A DNA stretch of 64,000 nucleotides from Coenobita brevimanus (taxonomy: Eukaryota; Arthropoda; Malacostraca; Decapoda; Coenobitidae): positions 18,104,835-18,168,834 of the forward strand of contig CM064655.1 in assembly GCA_032717465.1 (NCBI GenBank), written 5' to 3'. This document shows positions 32,384 through 44,844 of the stretch, piece after piece. The first letter of the stretch is position 1; each line of letters opens with the position of its first letter. A model generated the notes under the pieces. The model saw only the letters and a program-made list of their open reading frames with translations. It searched no databases and was not told where the DNA came from. The position numbers and the translations under genes were made by a program.

Positions 32384-33120
32384 GCATATGGCACACACCT
32401 TCAGCTTTCCCCTGGGATGTTTGTTGAGCCTTCGTCGTCTACCGGAGGACTTGTGGAGACTTCTGAAGTTGGGTAAAGAAGTCTTCGCTTTACACTTCCC
32501 GATACCCCGTAATATGGTTACCACTGCCTGATATTATAACTACAAACACTATTCTAAGAATTTCAAGTAGTTTGGAATCCATATTAAAAAAAAAAAACAC
32601 TGTGAAAGCAATGTAAATTACGAGCACATACGAGCTTTCCTCCCGTGCTGGTTCCCCGATGGTATTCTGAGGCGAGCTGTCATTTATTATTTATAAACAC
32701 ACTCACTCTTTATATTCCTAGTACTTTATTACACTTATTTATATATACAATACTGTATTTATCTATAAGTTTCTTTCAGTACTAGTAGTTTATTTTCACT
32801 CCAGGCATTCACTTTCTCGTCCTGTATACTAGCATAGAGAGCGAATCTTTCACTTTCACTTTCATTTTCCTAGTATTCATACATGCTAGAGTGAAACATT
32901 CACTTTCATTACTCCTAGTATATATACTCGTATTCTTATATTACTACTTATTTACATTTCTATTTTATTTACACTATGTTATGCACTATCACTTGCAGTA
33001 ACTTATAAAACTATTTTCCACTGTTCAGTTACATTTACATTCATTGCTTTCACTTGCTGTTTACACATTATTTACATTTCCACTTGCACTGTTTTAGAGT
33101 CACCAGAAAGATCGTAGTCA
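32384..33120. other. Middle part of the piggyBac-like element, no gene recognised
   Basis: About 740 bp, AT-rich in its second half, with repeated short phrases such as TTTCACTTTCA and TATATACTCG between 32,800 and 33,060. An 87-codon frame crosses the left border but looks fortuitous. Confidence 0.5.
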
Positions 33121-33125
33121 CTGTC

Positions 33126-33387
33126 TAAAATGCCCGCCGCCGGACCTCCCACCTCCGGGCCGCTACCACACCACCACCCCAGGAGGACACAATGGTGGGG
33201 CTAATGACCCAGGTCAAGAGGGTCACCGGGACACTACTGTCCTGAGCCCCTGTTCCTCGCAACTGCCCCAACACCAGGTGACCGGAGAAAGTCAACTACC
33301 TTGCGGGCGGGACAACCATCGTCAGAATTGGGGTGGGACTGAACAAGATTCAGTCCCAGGTAACACCGTGTTGACGGCTATTGTTAC
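33126..33387 (+). repeat. E4 5' LTR, left part
   Basis: Starts TAAAATGCCCGCCGCC and matches the E4 3' LTR (52289 on) up to GGCTATTGTTAC, where E3 is inserted. GTTAC at 33383-33387 is the left target duplication of E3. Confidence 0.95.
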
Positions 33388-33699
33388 TAAAATGCGTGGC
33401 TTAAAGAACAGTGACCCCGAGAAATACCATAGTACCCCTGACGACAGGGCAAGCCAAACACAGCTTAGTATGCCCGAGGATGCGCCGACACCCCCACACG
33501 GACCCCACGGGGTAGCCGCCACCAGTCACCACCACTCCCGGCAACAGCGACATATGTCAGCCCGGGCCGTGCGCCCGTCATGCAGCCACCACGCCGTCGC
33601 CACCGTAGGAGAAGGACACTACCTTCGTGGAGTGGAATTGTTGAGTCAGCTAGGGGTGGAGTTGTGAAAGACACTCCAGATGGCACCCCTCTGGTAGAG

Positions 33700-34163
33700 A
33701 CGATCTATGGTCGCTCCCATCCTCGTGAGACGATCTATGGTCGCTCCGAAAGTGCTCCAGTAGAGATGATCTATGGTCACTCCCATCCTTGTGAGACGAT
33801 CCATGGTCCTCGTGAGACGATCCATGGTCACTCCGAAAGTGCTCCGGTAGAGACGATCTATGGTCGCTCCCATCCTCGTGAGACGATCCATGGTCACTCC
33901 GAAAGTGCTCCGGTAGAGACAATCTATGGTCGCTCCCATCCTCGTGAGACGATCTATGGTCGCTCCGAAAGTGCTCCGGTAGAGACGATCTATGGTCGCT
34001 CCCATCCTCGTGAGACGATCGATGGTCGCTCCGAAAGTGCTCCAGTAGAGACGATCCATGGTCGCTCCCCTCCTCGTGAAATGATCTATGGTCGCTCCAA
34101 GAGTGTCTTGGTAGAGACGACCTATGGTCGCTCCCTCGTGAGACGATCTATTGTCGCTCCGAG
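33700..34163. repeat. 66-bp (30+36) minisatellite, E3 5' LTR
   Basis: Composite units: GATCTATGGTCGCTCCCATC plus CTCGTGAGAC (30 bp), then GATCTATGGTCGCTCCGAAA plus GTGCTCCGGTAGAGAC (36 bp). In frame they encode ETIYGRSHPR and ETIYGRSESAPV. Confidence 0.93.
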
Positions 34164-35428
34164 GGTGTGCAGAGAGAGGTGAGGAGAGAGACGTCCCTAC
34201 GGCAGGAGACTAGAGCCCAGGTTTCCTGTCCCAGAGTGACCCAGACAGGCCTCACAGCCTCCCCTGGTCTCTGTTCCCTTCGCCGGGCTCTAGAGCAGAC
34301 ACACCTGACGGACCCCAGTGGAAGTCGCTGCCGCAGCGCTCCCCTGTCGGCGCCCCTAGACGCTGGAGACCGCAGCCCACAGTCTCTCCCGGTTCTCCCC
34401 AGGACACCCAGGCGTGATCTCTCTACGCCCCCACGACGCCGGGACTTATCACAGAGGTTCCTGGAGCTATTCGGCCCCAGTCCTGAGGGCCACACGCCTG
34501 AGCCAAGCCCGGAAGCCACGGAAAGCCCAGGACACGAGAGGACGCCCTTGCGAGTTATCCCGTGCCCTCTCGGCACGCCTCGCATTGGCGGTACCCCTAG
34601 CCCGGCAGGATCGCCGACGACATGTTCTTGCCTATCCCCCTGATGAATACGTGTGATATTGTAGCACGAGTGATTTAGGTTAAGTGTGATTTCCCCTAAT
34701 GTAAGTATTGTGCAGTGATTTCATATAGGAATATCGGGGTAAATAAGATCACAGTGAGAAGTTAAAGGACGAGAGTGTGGAACAAGATCTGATTGACTAT
34801 ACTTATGAGTGACATCCCTGTTATACAATTAATAAGCCTGTGCTGCCAGGAGATTCCCCTATAAAGACATACCCCCATTACCGTGAAGGAATATTGTGAA
34901 AGGAAGTATTGATGGTATTCTCTCCCTCCCCCACGCTACCCATAAATCTTGTTTATCACCCCCTCTCACTCCAATATCCCGGGTAAGTGTGAATCAAGAA
35001 TAAAAGCAATTGCCAAAGTCCCTTGGCTAGTGGAAACCATATAAACTTCACGGCTAATATCTGCCGCTCCGCAGTATTACCATAACTTTCCCCTAACCGT
35101 CACAAGTCACTCCCCGCACCTCCCCTATCTCCTCCTCGTGAGATTCAACACCTCTCCCGCGCCCCCCGTGCGTGCCTATATTTATTGGACTCCTGATACA
35201 CTAGGGTTGATATTGTTGTCGTTATTATCAGAGAAGCAAGTATCCTGCGAGATACACATATCCTAGATAAGGTTTTCTATTGCTATGTACTGTGCTGTAA
35301 TATCTGCTGATTTGTCCTGTGTCTGACTGTGGTAATATACGTGTAAAGGTTGTTGCCTAGAGTTTTTGTGTCCTGCCTCTCTTTATTGCACTAAGCTCCG
35401 GTCTCGAAAGAGGATCCCGCTCCACGTT

Positions 35429-35467
35429 AGGTGAAATAGGAACGAGAAGTCGAGCCCAATTTCACCT
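35429..35467 (+). promoter_or_regulatory. Terminal LTR hairpin, E3 subtype
   Basis: AGGTGAAAT (35429-35437) pairs with ATTTCACCT (35459-35467) around a core ACGAGAAGTCGA, nine bases before the LTR end and PBS. The E4 subtype has a different stem sequence with the same loop core. Confidence 0.75.
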
Positions 35468-35477
35468 AGCATTACAC

Positions 35478-35495
35478 TGGTGGCCAGCGGTGGTT
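35478..35495 (+). promoter_or_regulatory. E3 tRNA primer-binding site
   Basis: TGGTGGCCAGCGGTGGTT, one base after the 5' LTR. Identical to the E1 site. Confidence 0.82.
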
Positions 35496-35541
35496 CTAGA
35501 CCCGGGCATAAAAGAGAGGTAATCAGGAAATATTTGGCAAA

Positions 35542-36431
35542 ATGGCAACTAAACCGCACATTCAGTTACCCAAGTTTGACCCAGACCAGTGTGATATACA
35601 CACATATCTAGCAATAATTAAACCCTTACTGGATATTGGCTCTGAAAATGACCAACAAAAAATTGCAGTCACACTACCACTACTGGGTAAAGCGGCGGCG
35701 AACATAGCGCCGAAAATCGTCCCAGAACTCACCTGGCAGAACTTTACAAAGTTCACTGTACAAGCCATCACCCCATCATTAGGGAAAGTAGTGGCTCTAT
35801 CCAAATTGGATAGTTTTTCATTCGATGGGGATTTAGATAATACCCTGATACAGGCAAGACGCCTGGTTACTGCTGCCTACCCGGAGGCAGATGATGAAAC
35901 TCGGGATCAGCATACATTTAATACTCTGCTCAGAGCACTCCCAAGTGTTGTGAAACAACACTTCACTATCCACGATCCAACAGGAGACATGGATAGAGAT
36001 ATACAGCTGATGCGGCGCCTCCTGACCGCCTGCCCTTCTCCACAACAAATCAATGTTGTTAAGAAATTCCCCACCTGACCCCCGGCTCCCCCAGCCACAC
36101 CGCGTCCACCTCTGCCTCACACCAGCCCGACCCCGACGCCTAGCCCGCCCAGGGCACACCCCTCCCGTCGGCGCCCCACCCCGCGAGAAAACACGAACCT
36201 AATTCTGATCAACCCGTGGGAATTCACAGCCTGCAACTCCCGCTTCCCCCTTCATGACATACGGGACCAGCTTAAAGCTGCTCGCCATAGAATCACAGCC
36301 CCGGGTTCGCATAAAGTGTCCGCCTTAGAAGGCAAGGCCCCAGGGGACGAGCTGACGCCGTGGACGAGCCCCATTCAGGAGAATTGGAGCAGGAACAGGA
36401 GAACGAAAGCCTTAGCCAGCTGGATTTTTAG
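35542..36431 (+). pseudogene. E3 gag
   Basis: Starts ATGGCAACTAAACC. Open for 178 codons to a TGA at 36076-36078, then continues with the proline-rich spacer and LILINPWEFTACNSRFPLHDI. A one-base deletion near 36,360 shifts the frame before the terminal CTGGATTTTTAG. Expected length is about 296 codons. The N-terminal 180 residues (PKFDPDQCDIHTYLAIIKP, LLGKAAANIAPKIVPELTWQ, QARRLVTAAYPEADD, SVVKQHFTIHDPTGDMDRD) are the presumed capsid. There is no CCHC zinc knuckle; the only Cys/His group is the TAC-x-SR-x-PLH-like block near the C-terminus. Confidence 0.88.
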
Positions 36432-39400
36432 GCCTCCCCCCGCACCAACCCATGGTGGCAGGAGCCATTACTCCTAAGTATTGCCCTCCAGTATACCACA
36501 AGATGAAAATAAACGGCGTGAAGGCCAGACTACTAGTTGATACGGGAGCGGCCAGGTCCTGCCTTTACAGCCACTATTTCTCCCGCTACAAATCGTGGTT
36601 TGGCCCATTCCGCCCTACTACCACTCACCTTGTGGACGCGGGGGATGGCCCCCTGCCTATCCGTGGGGAAACTCGGGCCCTACGGGTTGACACCCACCAG
36701 CCAGTGTCCACCCAACATCCATTCATCATTTTTTATTCCTCCTGCCGGAGTTATGACGGGTATTTAGGGCTAGACTTGCTCCAAAAACTTGGAGCCATGA
36801 TAGACTGTCGCCACCGACAACTCCAGTTCCACCCCCCACCCCGTTCCACCCCCGCCGTTTGCACATGCACGCCGCGGCCCTGGCCGGAGGATTTGCCCTC
36901 TTCCTCCCCCCAGTGCCCCCCTTCTTCCCCCCTTTTTCCACCTCCCTCTCCTCCCCCTCCCGTGCCTTTCCACCCCACTCCTGCCCCCTCTTTCCCTGCC
37001 ACCATCTCCACCGCCGTTACCATCCCTTCCCACCATGAGGCGTGGGTGCCCCTTAACAGGCCCTCTGGTCCATCCGTTTTGTTCTCCCCCCTCCTTCCCT
37101 CCGGACCCCTTTCTGCCTGCCTTGTGTCCCCCACCTTCCTCCCTCCCCACCACGCCGCCATCCGCATCGCCAATCTCGCCCCGTCCCCTCTCACCCTCCC
37201 CAAAGGGCTTATCATTGGAGAGATGGAGGAAGCCGAGCCCTGTGCCCCACCCTCCTCCCACCTCCCCACCCCTCTACCCGCCATCCCTGACCATCTCTCC
37301 AACCAGCAGTCAGACACCTTACGCTGCCTCCTCCTGGATTTCCAGGATTTGTTTGCGACAGGATCAGCAGATATAGGGCATACCACGTACCTGTCGCACG
37401 AAATCCATACGGCAGGCCCACCTATACGACAACCTTCCCGACTCAAGAACCCTTGACAGAGAGAAGAGGAGGACCGCCAGGTGCACGAAATGGAAGAGGC
37501 AGGTGTTATCTCCCCCTCCACCAGCCCGTGGTCCTCCCCCGTCGTTCTAGTAAAAAAGAAAGACAGCACGATGCGGTTTTGCATCGACTACCGCTGTGTG
37601 AACGACGTCACCATTAAAGATGCCACCCCCCTCCCACGCATTGATGATTCCCTAGACTCCCTCTACGGGGTGTCTTGGTTTTCTACCCTCGACCTCCAGT
37701 CTGGATACTGGCAGGTCCTCGTCTACCCAGACCATCAAGGCAAGATGGTCTTTTCCACCAGTAATGACAGACATTACGAATTCAATGTTCTGCCATTCGG
37801 CCTCTGCAATGCCCCTGCCACTTTCTCCAGACTAATGGAATCTGTCTTGAGCGGCCTCACTTGGGAAATATGTTTAGCTTATCTTGACGACGTCATTGTT
37901 TTTAGCCAGACCTGGGCCGACCACTTGCAGAGCCTCCGTCGAGTTTTCACCAGAATTCGCCAGGCAGGCCTCAAGCTACATCCTTCTAAATGTGTCCTGG
38001 CCGCTAAGACTGTCTCGTTCCTAGGACATATTATTTCCCAAGCAGGAATTTCCCCAGATCCCGACAAGCACCGTGCCATAACTGACATACCATCTCCGCA
38101 GGATGTCCACGACGTCCGCGCCTTCTTGGGACTCACGTCCTATTACCGTCGCTTCATGAAGGGATTCGCACAGATCGCTAAGCCTCTTTATGACTTGACA
38201 CGAAAAGGGGAACCTTCCCTCTGGACCGAGGATTGGCGAGCTGCTTTTCAGCAGCTAAAAGACAAGCTTGTCTCGGCCCCCATCGTGGCCTTACCCGACT
38301 ATGCCTTCCCTTTTCACCTCTACACGGATGTATCCCTTACCGCGATAGGCGCCGTCCTAGCCCAGGTATAGGCCGGCCGGGAACACATCATCGCCTGCGC
38401 CAGCCGCACTCTGAATCCAGCCGAAAAAAATTATGCTGCCACCAAGCGAGAATGCCTCGGCATAATCTGGGCCCTCCAATATTTTAGGGCTTATCTTTCC
38501 GGGACCCAAGTCACGATAATCACCGACCACCAATCACTCCAGTGGTTGCGCCAGACTCTCATAACGCCCAACTCGTCCGATGGCGTGACACCCTAGAGGA
38601 GTTTCAGTACGAGATTTCATACAGACCCGGAAAGCTCCACACCAATGCAGATGCCCTCTCCCGCCTCCCCATCCACGCGGTACAACCGGACCCCGACCTC
38701 CTACAACTCTGGCACCACAAGGAACGGCCCCCCTGGATCCCTGCTCACCTATTCCCCAAGCTGTGCCGACAGGGCGACCACCTTCTAACCCCGTCCGGAC
38801 ACATCCTCTTGACCCCTGATGCGGCACGTGACACCCTGTGCCACCTACATGCCCACAACAGCATCCACTTGGGCACCAAAAAATTACTACAGGTGTTCAA
38901 TGACATTTACTGGGCCCCAAATCCCTCCACACTCGCCAAGGAAATTATCCAGACTTGCCGCGCCTGCGCGCTTGGGAAAGATATCACCCGGACCGCCGAG
39001 CCATCTGGCCATATCACCGCCCACAAGCCCTGGCAACTCCTGGCGGTCGATGTAGTAGGCCCTCTTCCCCCTAAATCTGGATATAAATACGTGGTCACTT
39101 TTGTAGACACGTACTCCTAATTCGTAGTAACCTGCCCAGCTAAGGAACATCATGCCGTCGCTGTCGCCGATGCCCTGCTCCGACACGTGTTCCCTTACTT
39201 TGGCATTCCCCAAGCCATCCATTCCGATAATACCCCCGAGTTCTCCGGAAAAGTCTGGGAAGAACTAGCCAGGATTTTCGGGTACAAGATCTCCCACTCC
39301 TCACCATACTGGCCACAAGGGAACGCGGTATGTGAACGTAGCCATTGTACCCTTATCAATCAGCTACGCACCAGAATCGAGGCTACAAAAGACGACGATT

Positions 39401-40427
39401 GGCCAGCACATGTAAAAATTGTCCAATGGGGCATGAATTTGTGCCCCCGAGAAGACGGGGTTTCCCCCCATGAAAGAATCTTTGGCGAAACCCCCCTCCT
39501 ACTACCCCTATGCCATCACCTGCAACCGCCCGCTTCCGCTCCCATTACAGACCCGCTACACCTGCTAAAAGGGCGGATATACCACCTGCAAAAGAACCTA
39601 GACCTTGGACCCGACACAGCCTCCAACCCTTTCAACCCGGGTGACACAGTCGTCGTCGCCCAACTTCCCACTCCCCACAAGCTCGCCCCCCGTTTCACGG
39701 GGCCCCACACAATCACCAAAGTCCCCAACCCATACCAAGTAGTCGTAGACTATCACGGCACTCCCCGTACCCTCCACAACCGTCACGTGCGGCCTTTCCG
39801 CACGCCCACCTCCCCCGCTCTGGCCCCACACCCCCAGCCCCCTCCAGCTCCCGCACCACCCTCTACAGTCACATATGAGTGCTATGTTTCCCCCTCACCC
39901 TCCCACTTCACCCCCCCTACCATCTCCACCTCCCCGGCCACCACCACCCCCAGCACCTCACCTGACGCCTCCCCCGCCACCCCTCCCTCACCCTCACCCC
40001 TTCCTTCCATGGCCTCCCCCTCAACGCCCACTCCCACATCTTCCGCCCACGCCACCACACCCTCACCACAATCCACTACCACCCCACCTCCCCCACCCAC
40101 CATCCGTACACCCACTCCACCAACACCGCGCCCACAACACGCAAAACAACCCGCCCATCCCAGATGCCCACTTCTCCCCCCACCCCAACCCTCAAGACCA
40201 CCACCACACGCTCGGGCCGCCTTTCACGCTCGCCTGCCCGATACTCACACACCCCTACACCACCCACCTCTCCACAACTTCACACCGTCAAGCTACATCA
40301 GGCCCAAATCCCCTGTACCTGTACTCCCCAGAGACTCAACGCCGCATTACCACAGCACAAAACCTGGCCCTTACCCGCAGTATCCAGCATTCATCCCCCA
40401 ACCACACCGACAGCCACGCCAAGCAAG
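36429..40427 (+). pseudogene. E3 pol: protease, RT, RNase H, integrase, proline-rich linker
   Basis: Protease: LLVDTGAARSCLYS and YLGLDLLQKLGAMIDC (36,530-36,810). RT (37481-38371): [71 protein letters not shown]. RNase H: LYTDVSLTAIGAVLAQV, stop at 38369-38371, KNYAATKREC, ITDHQSLQWL. Integrase: HAHNSIHLGTKK, CRACALGKD, VDVVGPLPPK, stop at 39118-39120, HSDNTPEF, PQGNAVCERSH, so D, D and E are all kept. GPY/F-like: RFTGPHTITKVPNPYQVVV. Lesions are a stop near 37,454, one at 38,369, a frameshift near 38,550, the stop at 39,118 and a frameshift in the proline-rich part. Confidence 0.92.
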
Positions 40428-42232
40428 ATGAGAGTGAAGCAGGCCGTATGGGCACCTACCCTTGGCAGGAACCACAGACTCCGCGGGCCACACCACCTGC
40501 TAAACCTCCTCCAGTCTACCACTGCCACCTCCACACTCTTCCTCACCTGCGACCCAGCACAAGAAGAGAACCCCTACACTGTCGCCTGGCAAACTGCGCT
40601 GCAACACCTCCAGCCCGTCTACACCACCTCCAACACACAAGCGTTCCACCTCCAGCCACAAGGACGTGACTTTTTACAGGGGGAGAGTGGTAAAATGCGT
40701 GGCTTAAAGAACAGTGCCCCCGAGAAATACCATAGTACTCCCGACGACAGGGCAAGCCAAACACAGCTTAGTATGCCCGAGGATGCGCCGACACCCCCAC
40801 ATGGACCCCACGGGGTAGCCGCCACCAGCCACCACCACTCCCGGCAACAGCGACATATGTCAGCCCGGGCTGTGCGCCCCTGTGTCATGCAGCCACCACG
40901 CCGTTGCCGCCGTAGGAGAAGGACACTACCTTCGTGGAGTGGAATTGTTGAGTCAGCTAGGGGTGGAGTTGTGAAAGACACTCCAGACGGCGCCCCTCTG
41001 GTAGGGACGATCTGTGGTCGTTCCCATCCTCGTGAGACGATCTATGGTCGCTCCCATCCTCGTGAGACGATCTATGGTCGCTCCGAAAGTGCTCCGGTAG
41101 AGATGGTCTATGGTCGCTCCGAAAGTGCTCCGGTAGAGATGATCTATGGTCGCTCCGAAAGTGCTCCGGTAGAGACGATCTATGGTCGCTCAAAAGTGCT
41201 CCAGTAGAGACGATCTATGGTCGCTCCCATCCTCGTGAGATGATCTATGGTTGCTCCGAAAGTGTTCCGGTAGAGACGATCTATGGTCGCTCCCATCCTC
41301 GTGAGACGATCCATGGTCGCTCTGAAAGTGCTCCGGTAGAGATGATCTATAGTCTCTCCCATCCTCGTGAGACGATCCATGGTCGCTCCGAAAGTGCTCC
41401 GGTAGAGATGATCTATGGTCGCTCCCATCCTTGTGAGACAATCTATGGTCACTCCGAAAGTCCTCCGGTAGAGACGATCTATGGTCGCTCCCATCCTTGT
41501 GAGACGATCTATGGTCGCTCCCATCCTTGTGAGACGATCTATGGTCGCTCCGAAAGTGCTCCGGTAGAGACGATCTATGGTCGCTCCCATCCTCGTGAGA
41601 CGATCGATGGTCGCTCCGAAAGTGCTCCGGTAGAGACGATCCATGGTCGCTCCCCTCCTCGTGAGATGATCTACGGTTGCTCCAAGAGTGTCTTGGTAGA
41701 GACGACCTATGGTCGCTCCCTTCCTCGTGAGACGATCTATTGTCGCTCCGAGGGTGTGCAGAGAGAGGTGAGGAGAGAGACGTCCCTATGGCAGGAGACT
41801 AGAGCCCAGGTTTCCTGTCCCAGAGTGACCCAGACAGGCCTCACAGCCTCCCCTGGTCTCTGTTCCCTTCGCCGGGCTCTAGAGCAGACGCACCTGACGG
41901 ACCCCAGTGGAAATCGCTGCCGCAGCCCTCCCCTGTCGGCGCCCCTAGATGCTGGAGACCGCAGCCCACAGTCTCTCCCGGTTCTCCCCAGGACACCCAG
42001 GCGTGATCTCTCTATGCCCCCACAACGCCAGGACTTATCACAGAGGTTCCTGGAGCTATTCAGTCCCAGTCCCAAGGGCCACATGCCTGAGCCAAGCCCG
42101 GAGGCCACGGGAAGCCCAGGACACGAGAGGACGCCCTTGCGAGTTATCCCATGCCCTCTCGGCATGCCTCACATTGGCGTTACCCCTAGCCCGGCAGGAT
42201 CGCCGACGACATGTTCCTGCCTATCCCCCTGA
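40428..42232 (+). pseudogene. E3 tail domain continuing into the 3' LTR ORF (one single-base break)
   Basis: The frame is open from upstream of 40428 (40164) to 41207: tail domain (MRVKQAVWAPTLGRNHRL to HLQPQGRDFLQGESGKM), PPT, LTR N-terminal arm (LKNSAPEKYHSTPDDRAS, PSWSGIVESARGGVV) and the start of the ETIYGRS repeats. One base is missing in the repeat near 41,190 (CGCTCAAAAGT for CGCTCCGAAAGT). Beyond it the same product frame is open 41240-42232 through the remaining repeats and the C-terminal arm (SQRFLELFSPSPKGH, RTPLRVIPCPLGM). Before that deletion this would have been one frame from pol into the LTR end. Confidence 0.55.
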
Positions 42233-43055
42233 TGAATACGTGTGATATTGTAGCACGAGTGATTTAGGTTAAGTGTGATTTCCCCTAATGTAAGTATTGT
42301 GCAGTGATTTCATATAGGAATATCGGGGTAAATAAGATCACAGTGAGAAGTTAAAGGACGAGAGTGTGGAACAAGATCTGATTGACTATACTTATGAGTG
42401 ACATCCCTGTTATACAATTAATAAGCCTGTGCCGCCGGGAGATTCCCCTATAAAGACATACCCCCATTACCGTGAAGGAATATTGTGAAAGGAAGTATTG
42501 ATGGTATTCTCTCCCTCCCCCACGCTACCCATAAATCTTGTTTATCACCCCCTCTCACTCCAATATCCCGAGTAAGTGTGAATCAAGAATAAAATCAATT
42601 GCCAAAGTCCCTTGCCTAGTGGAAACCATATAAACTTCACGGCTAATATCTGCCGCTCCCTAGTATTACCATAACTTTCCCCTAGCCGTCACAAGTCACT
42701 CCCCGCACCTCCCCCTCGTGAGATTCAACACCTCTCCCGCGCCCCCGTGCGCGCCTATATTTATTGCATTCCTGATACACTAGGGTTGATATTGTTGTCA
42801 TTATTATCAGAGAAGCAAGTATCCTGCGAGATACACATATCCTAGATAAGGTTTTCTATTGCTATGTACTGTGCTGTAATATCTGCTGATTTGTCCTGTG
42901 TCTGACTGTGGTAATATACGTGTAAAGGTTGTTGCCTAGAGTTTTTGTGTCCTGCCTCTCTTTATTGCACTAAGCTCCGGTCTCGAAAGAGGACCCCGCT
43001 CCACGTTAGGTGAAATAGGAACGAGAAGTCGAGCCCAATTTCACCTAGCATTACA
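40691..43055 (+). repeat. E3 3' LTR (2365 bp)
   Basis: Begins TAAAATGCGTGGC right after the PPT GGGGGAGAGTGG and ends CATTACA, followed by GTTAC. Confidence 0.95.
41007..41757. repeat. 66-bp (30+36) minisatellite, E3 3' LTR
   Basis: Same unit as in the 5' LTR but about 290 bp longer, and with runs of consecutive 36-bp or 30-bp subunits (for example three 36-bp subunits near 41,080-41,180). Confidence 0.93.
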
Positions 43056-44777
43056 GTTACACCCTCAAGTGCAGGAGGCCCAAGGCTACGGCCTAAAGAG
43101 TGCACCAGGGTAGAGAGACCCTTGGCTACGGCCTTAGTACACTCCGGAGAGAGAGTTGCCCCTATGCATCCCTCTCCTTCTGTTCTATCCTACGGGAGCA
43201 ACACCGCGCCGACAGCCCCTATACGTGGCGAGGAAGGAGCGGCCACTGTACGCCCTTCAGTTGTTTCTCGTCGGGAAGATCAGCTCCCGGCTACGGCCAG
43301 AGTACGTACCAGGGTAGAGAGGCCCTTGGCTATCGTACGTGCAGCTTTTCCCTACTACGGGAGCAACACCGCGCCGACGGCCCCTATACGTGGCGGGGAA
43401 GGAGCGGCCACTGTACGCCCTTCAGTTGCTCCTTGTACGACGGGTAGGCTCACGGCCACAGCCAAAGTACGTACCAGGGTAAGGCGACCCAAGGCTCCAG
43501 CCTCAGGACGTACTGGAGAGGACACGGGCTACGTGAATCCTTCTCCTGCCTCTTCCCCCTGTGGGAGCCCTTCATCACCACCCGGGAGTGTTGCCCCGGA
43601 GGTGTCGCTAGAGTGGTGGCAAGGCCCGATACCGGACTTACCTCCTACGCCTGGGAGATCCTTGTTCCTGCCCGAGACCCGACGGAGAAGTTGCCGCAGC
43701 CCAGCCCTGTCGGCACCTCTCCCCATAGGCGCCTGCAGTCCCAGGACCCCCAGGCCAGACCCCCAGGCTCCCGAACAAGGGCAACCCAGGCTCCCTCACC
43801 CCATGGAGCCAGACACGACAGGCCCGACTCCTCCAGCTGTTCGGCCCCAGTCCCGAGGGCCACCTCTCAGGTCGAGGCCCCGAGACAGGAGGGCCTCCCT
43901 GCACCCCACCGACGAGGCTCTGACTCGAGGGCCACCTCTCAGGTCGAGGCCCCCAGACAGGAGGGCCTCCCTGCACCTCACCGACGAGTGAGACCCAGGC
44001 AGTGACTCCCCTTCGGGTAGTATATTGCCCTCTGCAGGCCGGGTCCCCCTAGGGTTCTCCTCTAACGCCCCTGCTATGGAGTGAACATTACCCAGGAGAT
44101 ACAGGTAAATAGTGACGCCTCTTGTGCCGAGAACAAACCAGGGGAAATAACAGTGAACAGTGACCGAGTGAAGACCAGTGTAAAACCAGTGACAGTTACT
44201 ATTAGTCCAAAAGAACTCAGTGCCCGGCAGGACAGAGAATGAACATTAACGTAATTGTAGGAGTTCCCCAGTAAAAGAACTTTCTGTGACTGAATAGAGA
44301 CTAGGGAGCACGGGCAAATCAAATGCCTGTGTGTAAGTGTTGCCGCGACTAAGTGACTGTGTCAAGTGTCGCGATCTGCACCCTGCCTTATTTATAGTAG
44401 TATTTCCCCCAAGGACTTTTAATCTTGTTTATTCCCTTTGTTTTCGACTAAGTGTATATCCTGCCTAAAAGTGACATACGGGTATTAACATATATAATTC
44501 AGGACATCAATGTATATGCATTGTATTGTGTACTAAGTGTGACTGTATCTTGTGGTGTTGAAGGTTAACTCTGTGTCCCTGTCTCCTGTATCTCAAATAT
44601 CACTCTGTGTTATATTGTAACGGTTAGAATTAAGGCAATAGATGTGTTAAGGTATACTGCCTGGTTTTTATGTCCTGTTCCTTTGTGGGTGCTTTACTTC
44701 CGGTCCGGAAAGAGGACCCCGCTTCAGTCGCTAGTGTTTTTAGGACGAGAAGTCGACCTAAAAACACCAGCATAACA
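43056..44777 (+). repeat. E4 5' LTR, right part
   Basis: Resumes GTTACACCCTCAAG and ends CACCAGCATAACA at 44777. It has two copies of the GGAGCAACACCGCG module (43,2xx and 43,36x) where the 3' LTR has three. Its LTR frame (43122-43991, 289 codons) is diverted near the end by one extra base (CTCCCGAACAAGGG for CTCCCAACAAGGG). Confidence 0.93.
44734..44767 (+). promoter_or_regulatory. Terminal LTR hairpin, E4 subtype
   Basis: GTGTTTTTAGG (44734-44744) pairs perfectly with CCTAAAAACAC (44757-44767); loop ACGAGAAGTCGA. The same structure closes the LTRs at 1-974 (twice), 2312-4419, 5320-7276, 30015-32378 and 52289-54493. Confidence 0.78.
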
Positions 44778-44778
44778 C

Positions 44779-44796
44779 TGGTGGCAAGCTGTGGTT
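44779..44796 (+). promoter_or_regulatory. E4 tRNA primer-binding site
   Basis: TGGTGGCAAGCTGTGGTT, one base after the LTR; differs from the E3 site at two or three positions, so it may use a variant of the same tRNA. Confidence 0.78.
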
Positions 44797-44844
44797 CTGG
44801 ATCCGAGTAAAAGCACGGAGGAACGATAAAAGGAAACTTGCACA

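Larger units (their letters stand above)
33388..35476 (+). repeat. E3 5' LTR (2089 bp)
   Basis: TAAAATGCGTGGC to CACCTAGCATTACA. Compared with the 3' LTR it is 276 bp shorter, mainly from fewer minisatellite units (33,700-34,163 against 41,007-41,757). It lacks 4 bases at two places (near 33,574 and 34,135), which breaks its LTR frame into 33580-34182 and 34167-34643. By eye the two LTRs differ at about a dozen sites in a 230-bp unique stretch. Confidence 0.92.
33388..43055 (+). mobile_element. Family-V element E3, complete (9668 bp), GTTAC target duplication
   Basis: GTTAC flanks it at 33383-33387 and 43056-43060. LTRs are 33388-35476 and 40691-43055; the internal region is 5214 bp. It belongs to the subtype with the 66-bp (30+36) minisatellite. 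Gag and pol each contain a few stops or frameshifts. It lies in the 5' LTR of E4 and is therefore younger than E4's insertion. Confidence 0.95.

Noticed and set aside
32271..32531. 87-codon ORF crossing the right border of the solo LTR
   Set aside because: It joins LTR end and flanking DNA by chance; the LTR part is read in a frame not conserved elsewhere.
35542..36431. CCHC zinc knuckle in family-V gag
   Set aside because: Only a short Cys/His group (TACSSRCPLHD in E1 and E2) is present, without CCHC spacing; E3 lacks its second Cys.
33700..41757. Regular 30/36-bp alternation resembling a CRISPR array
   Set aside because: Both sub-units repeat; there are no unique spacers. The array lies in the LTRs of a eukaryotic retrotransposon and no cas genes exist.
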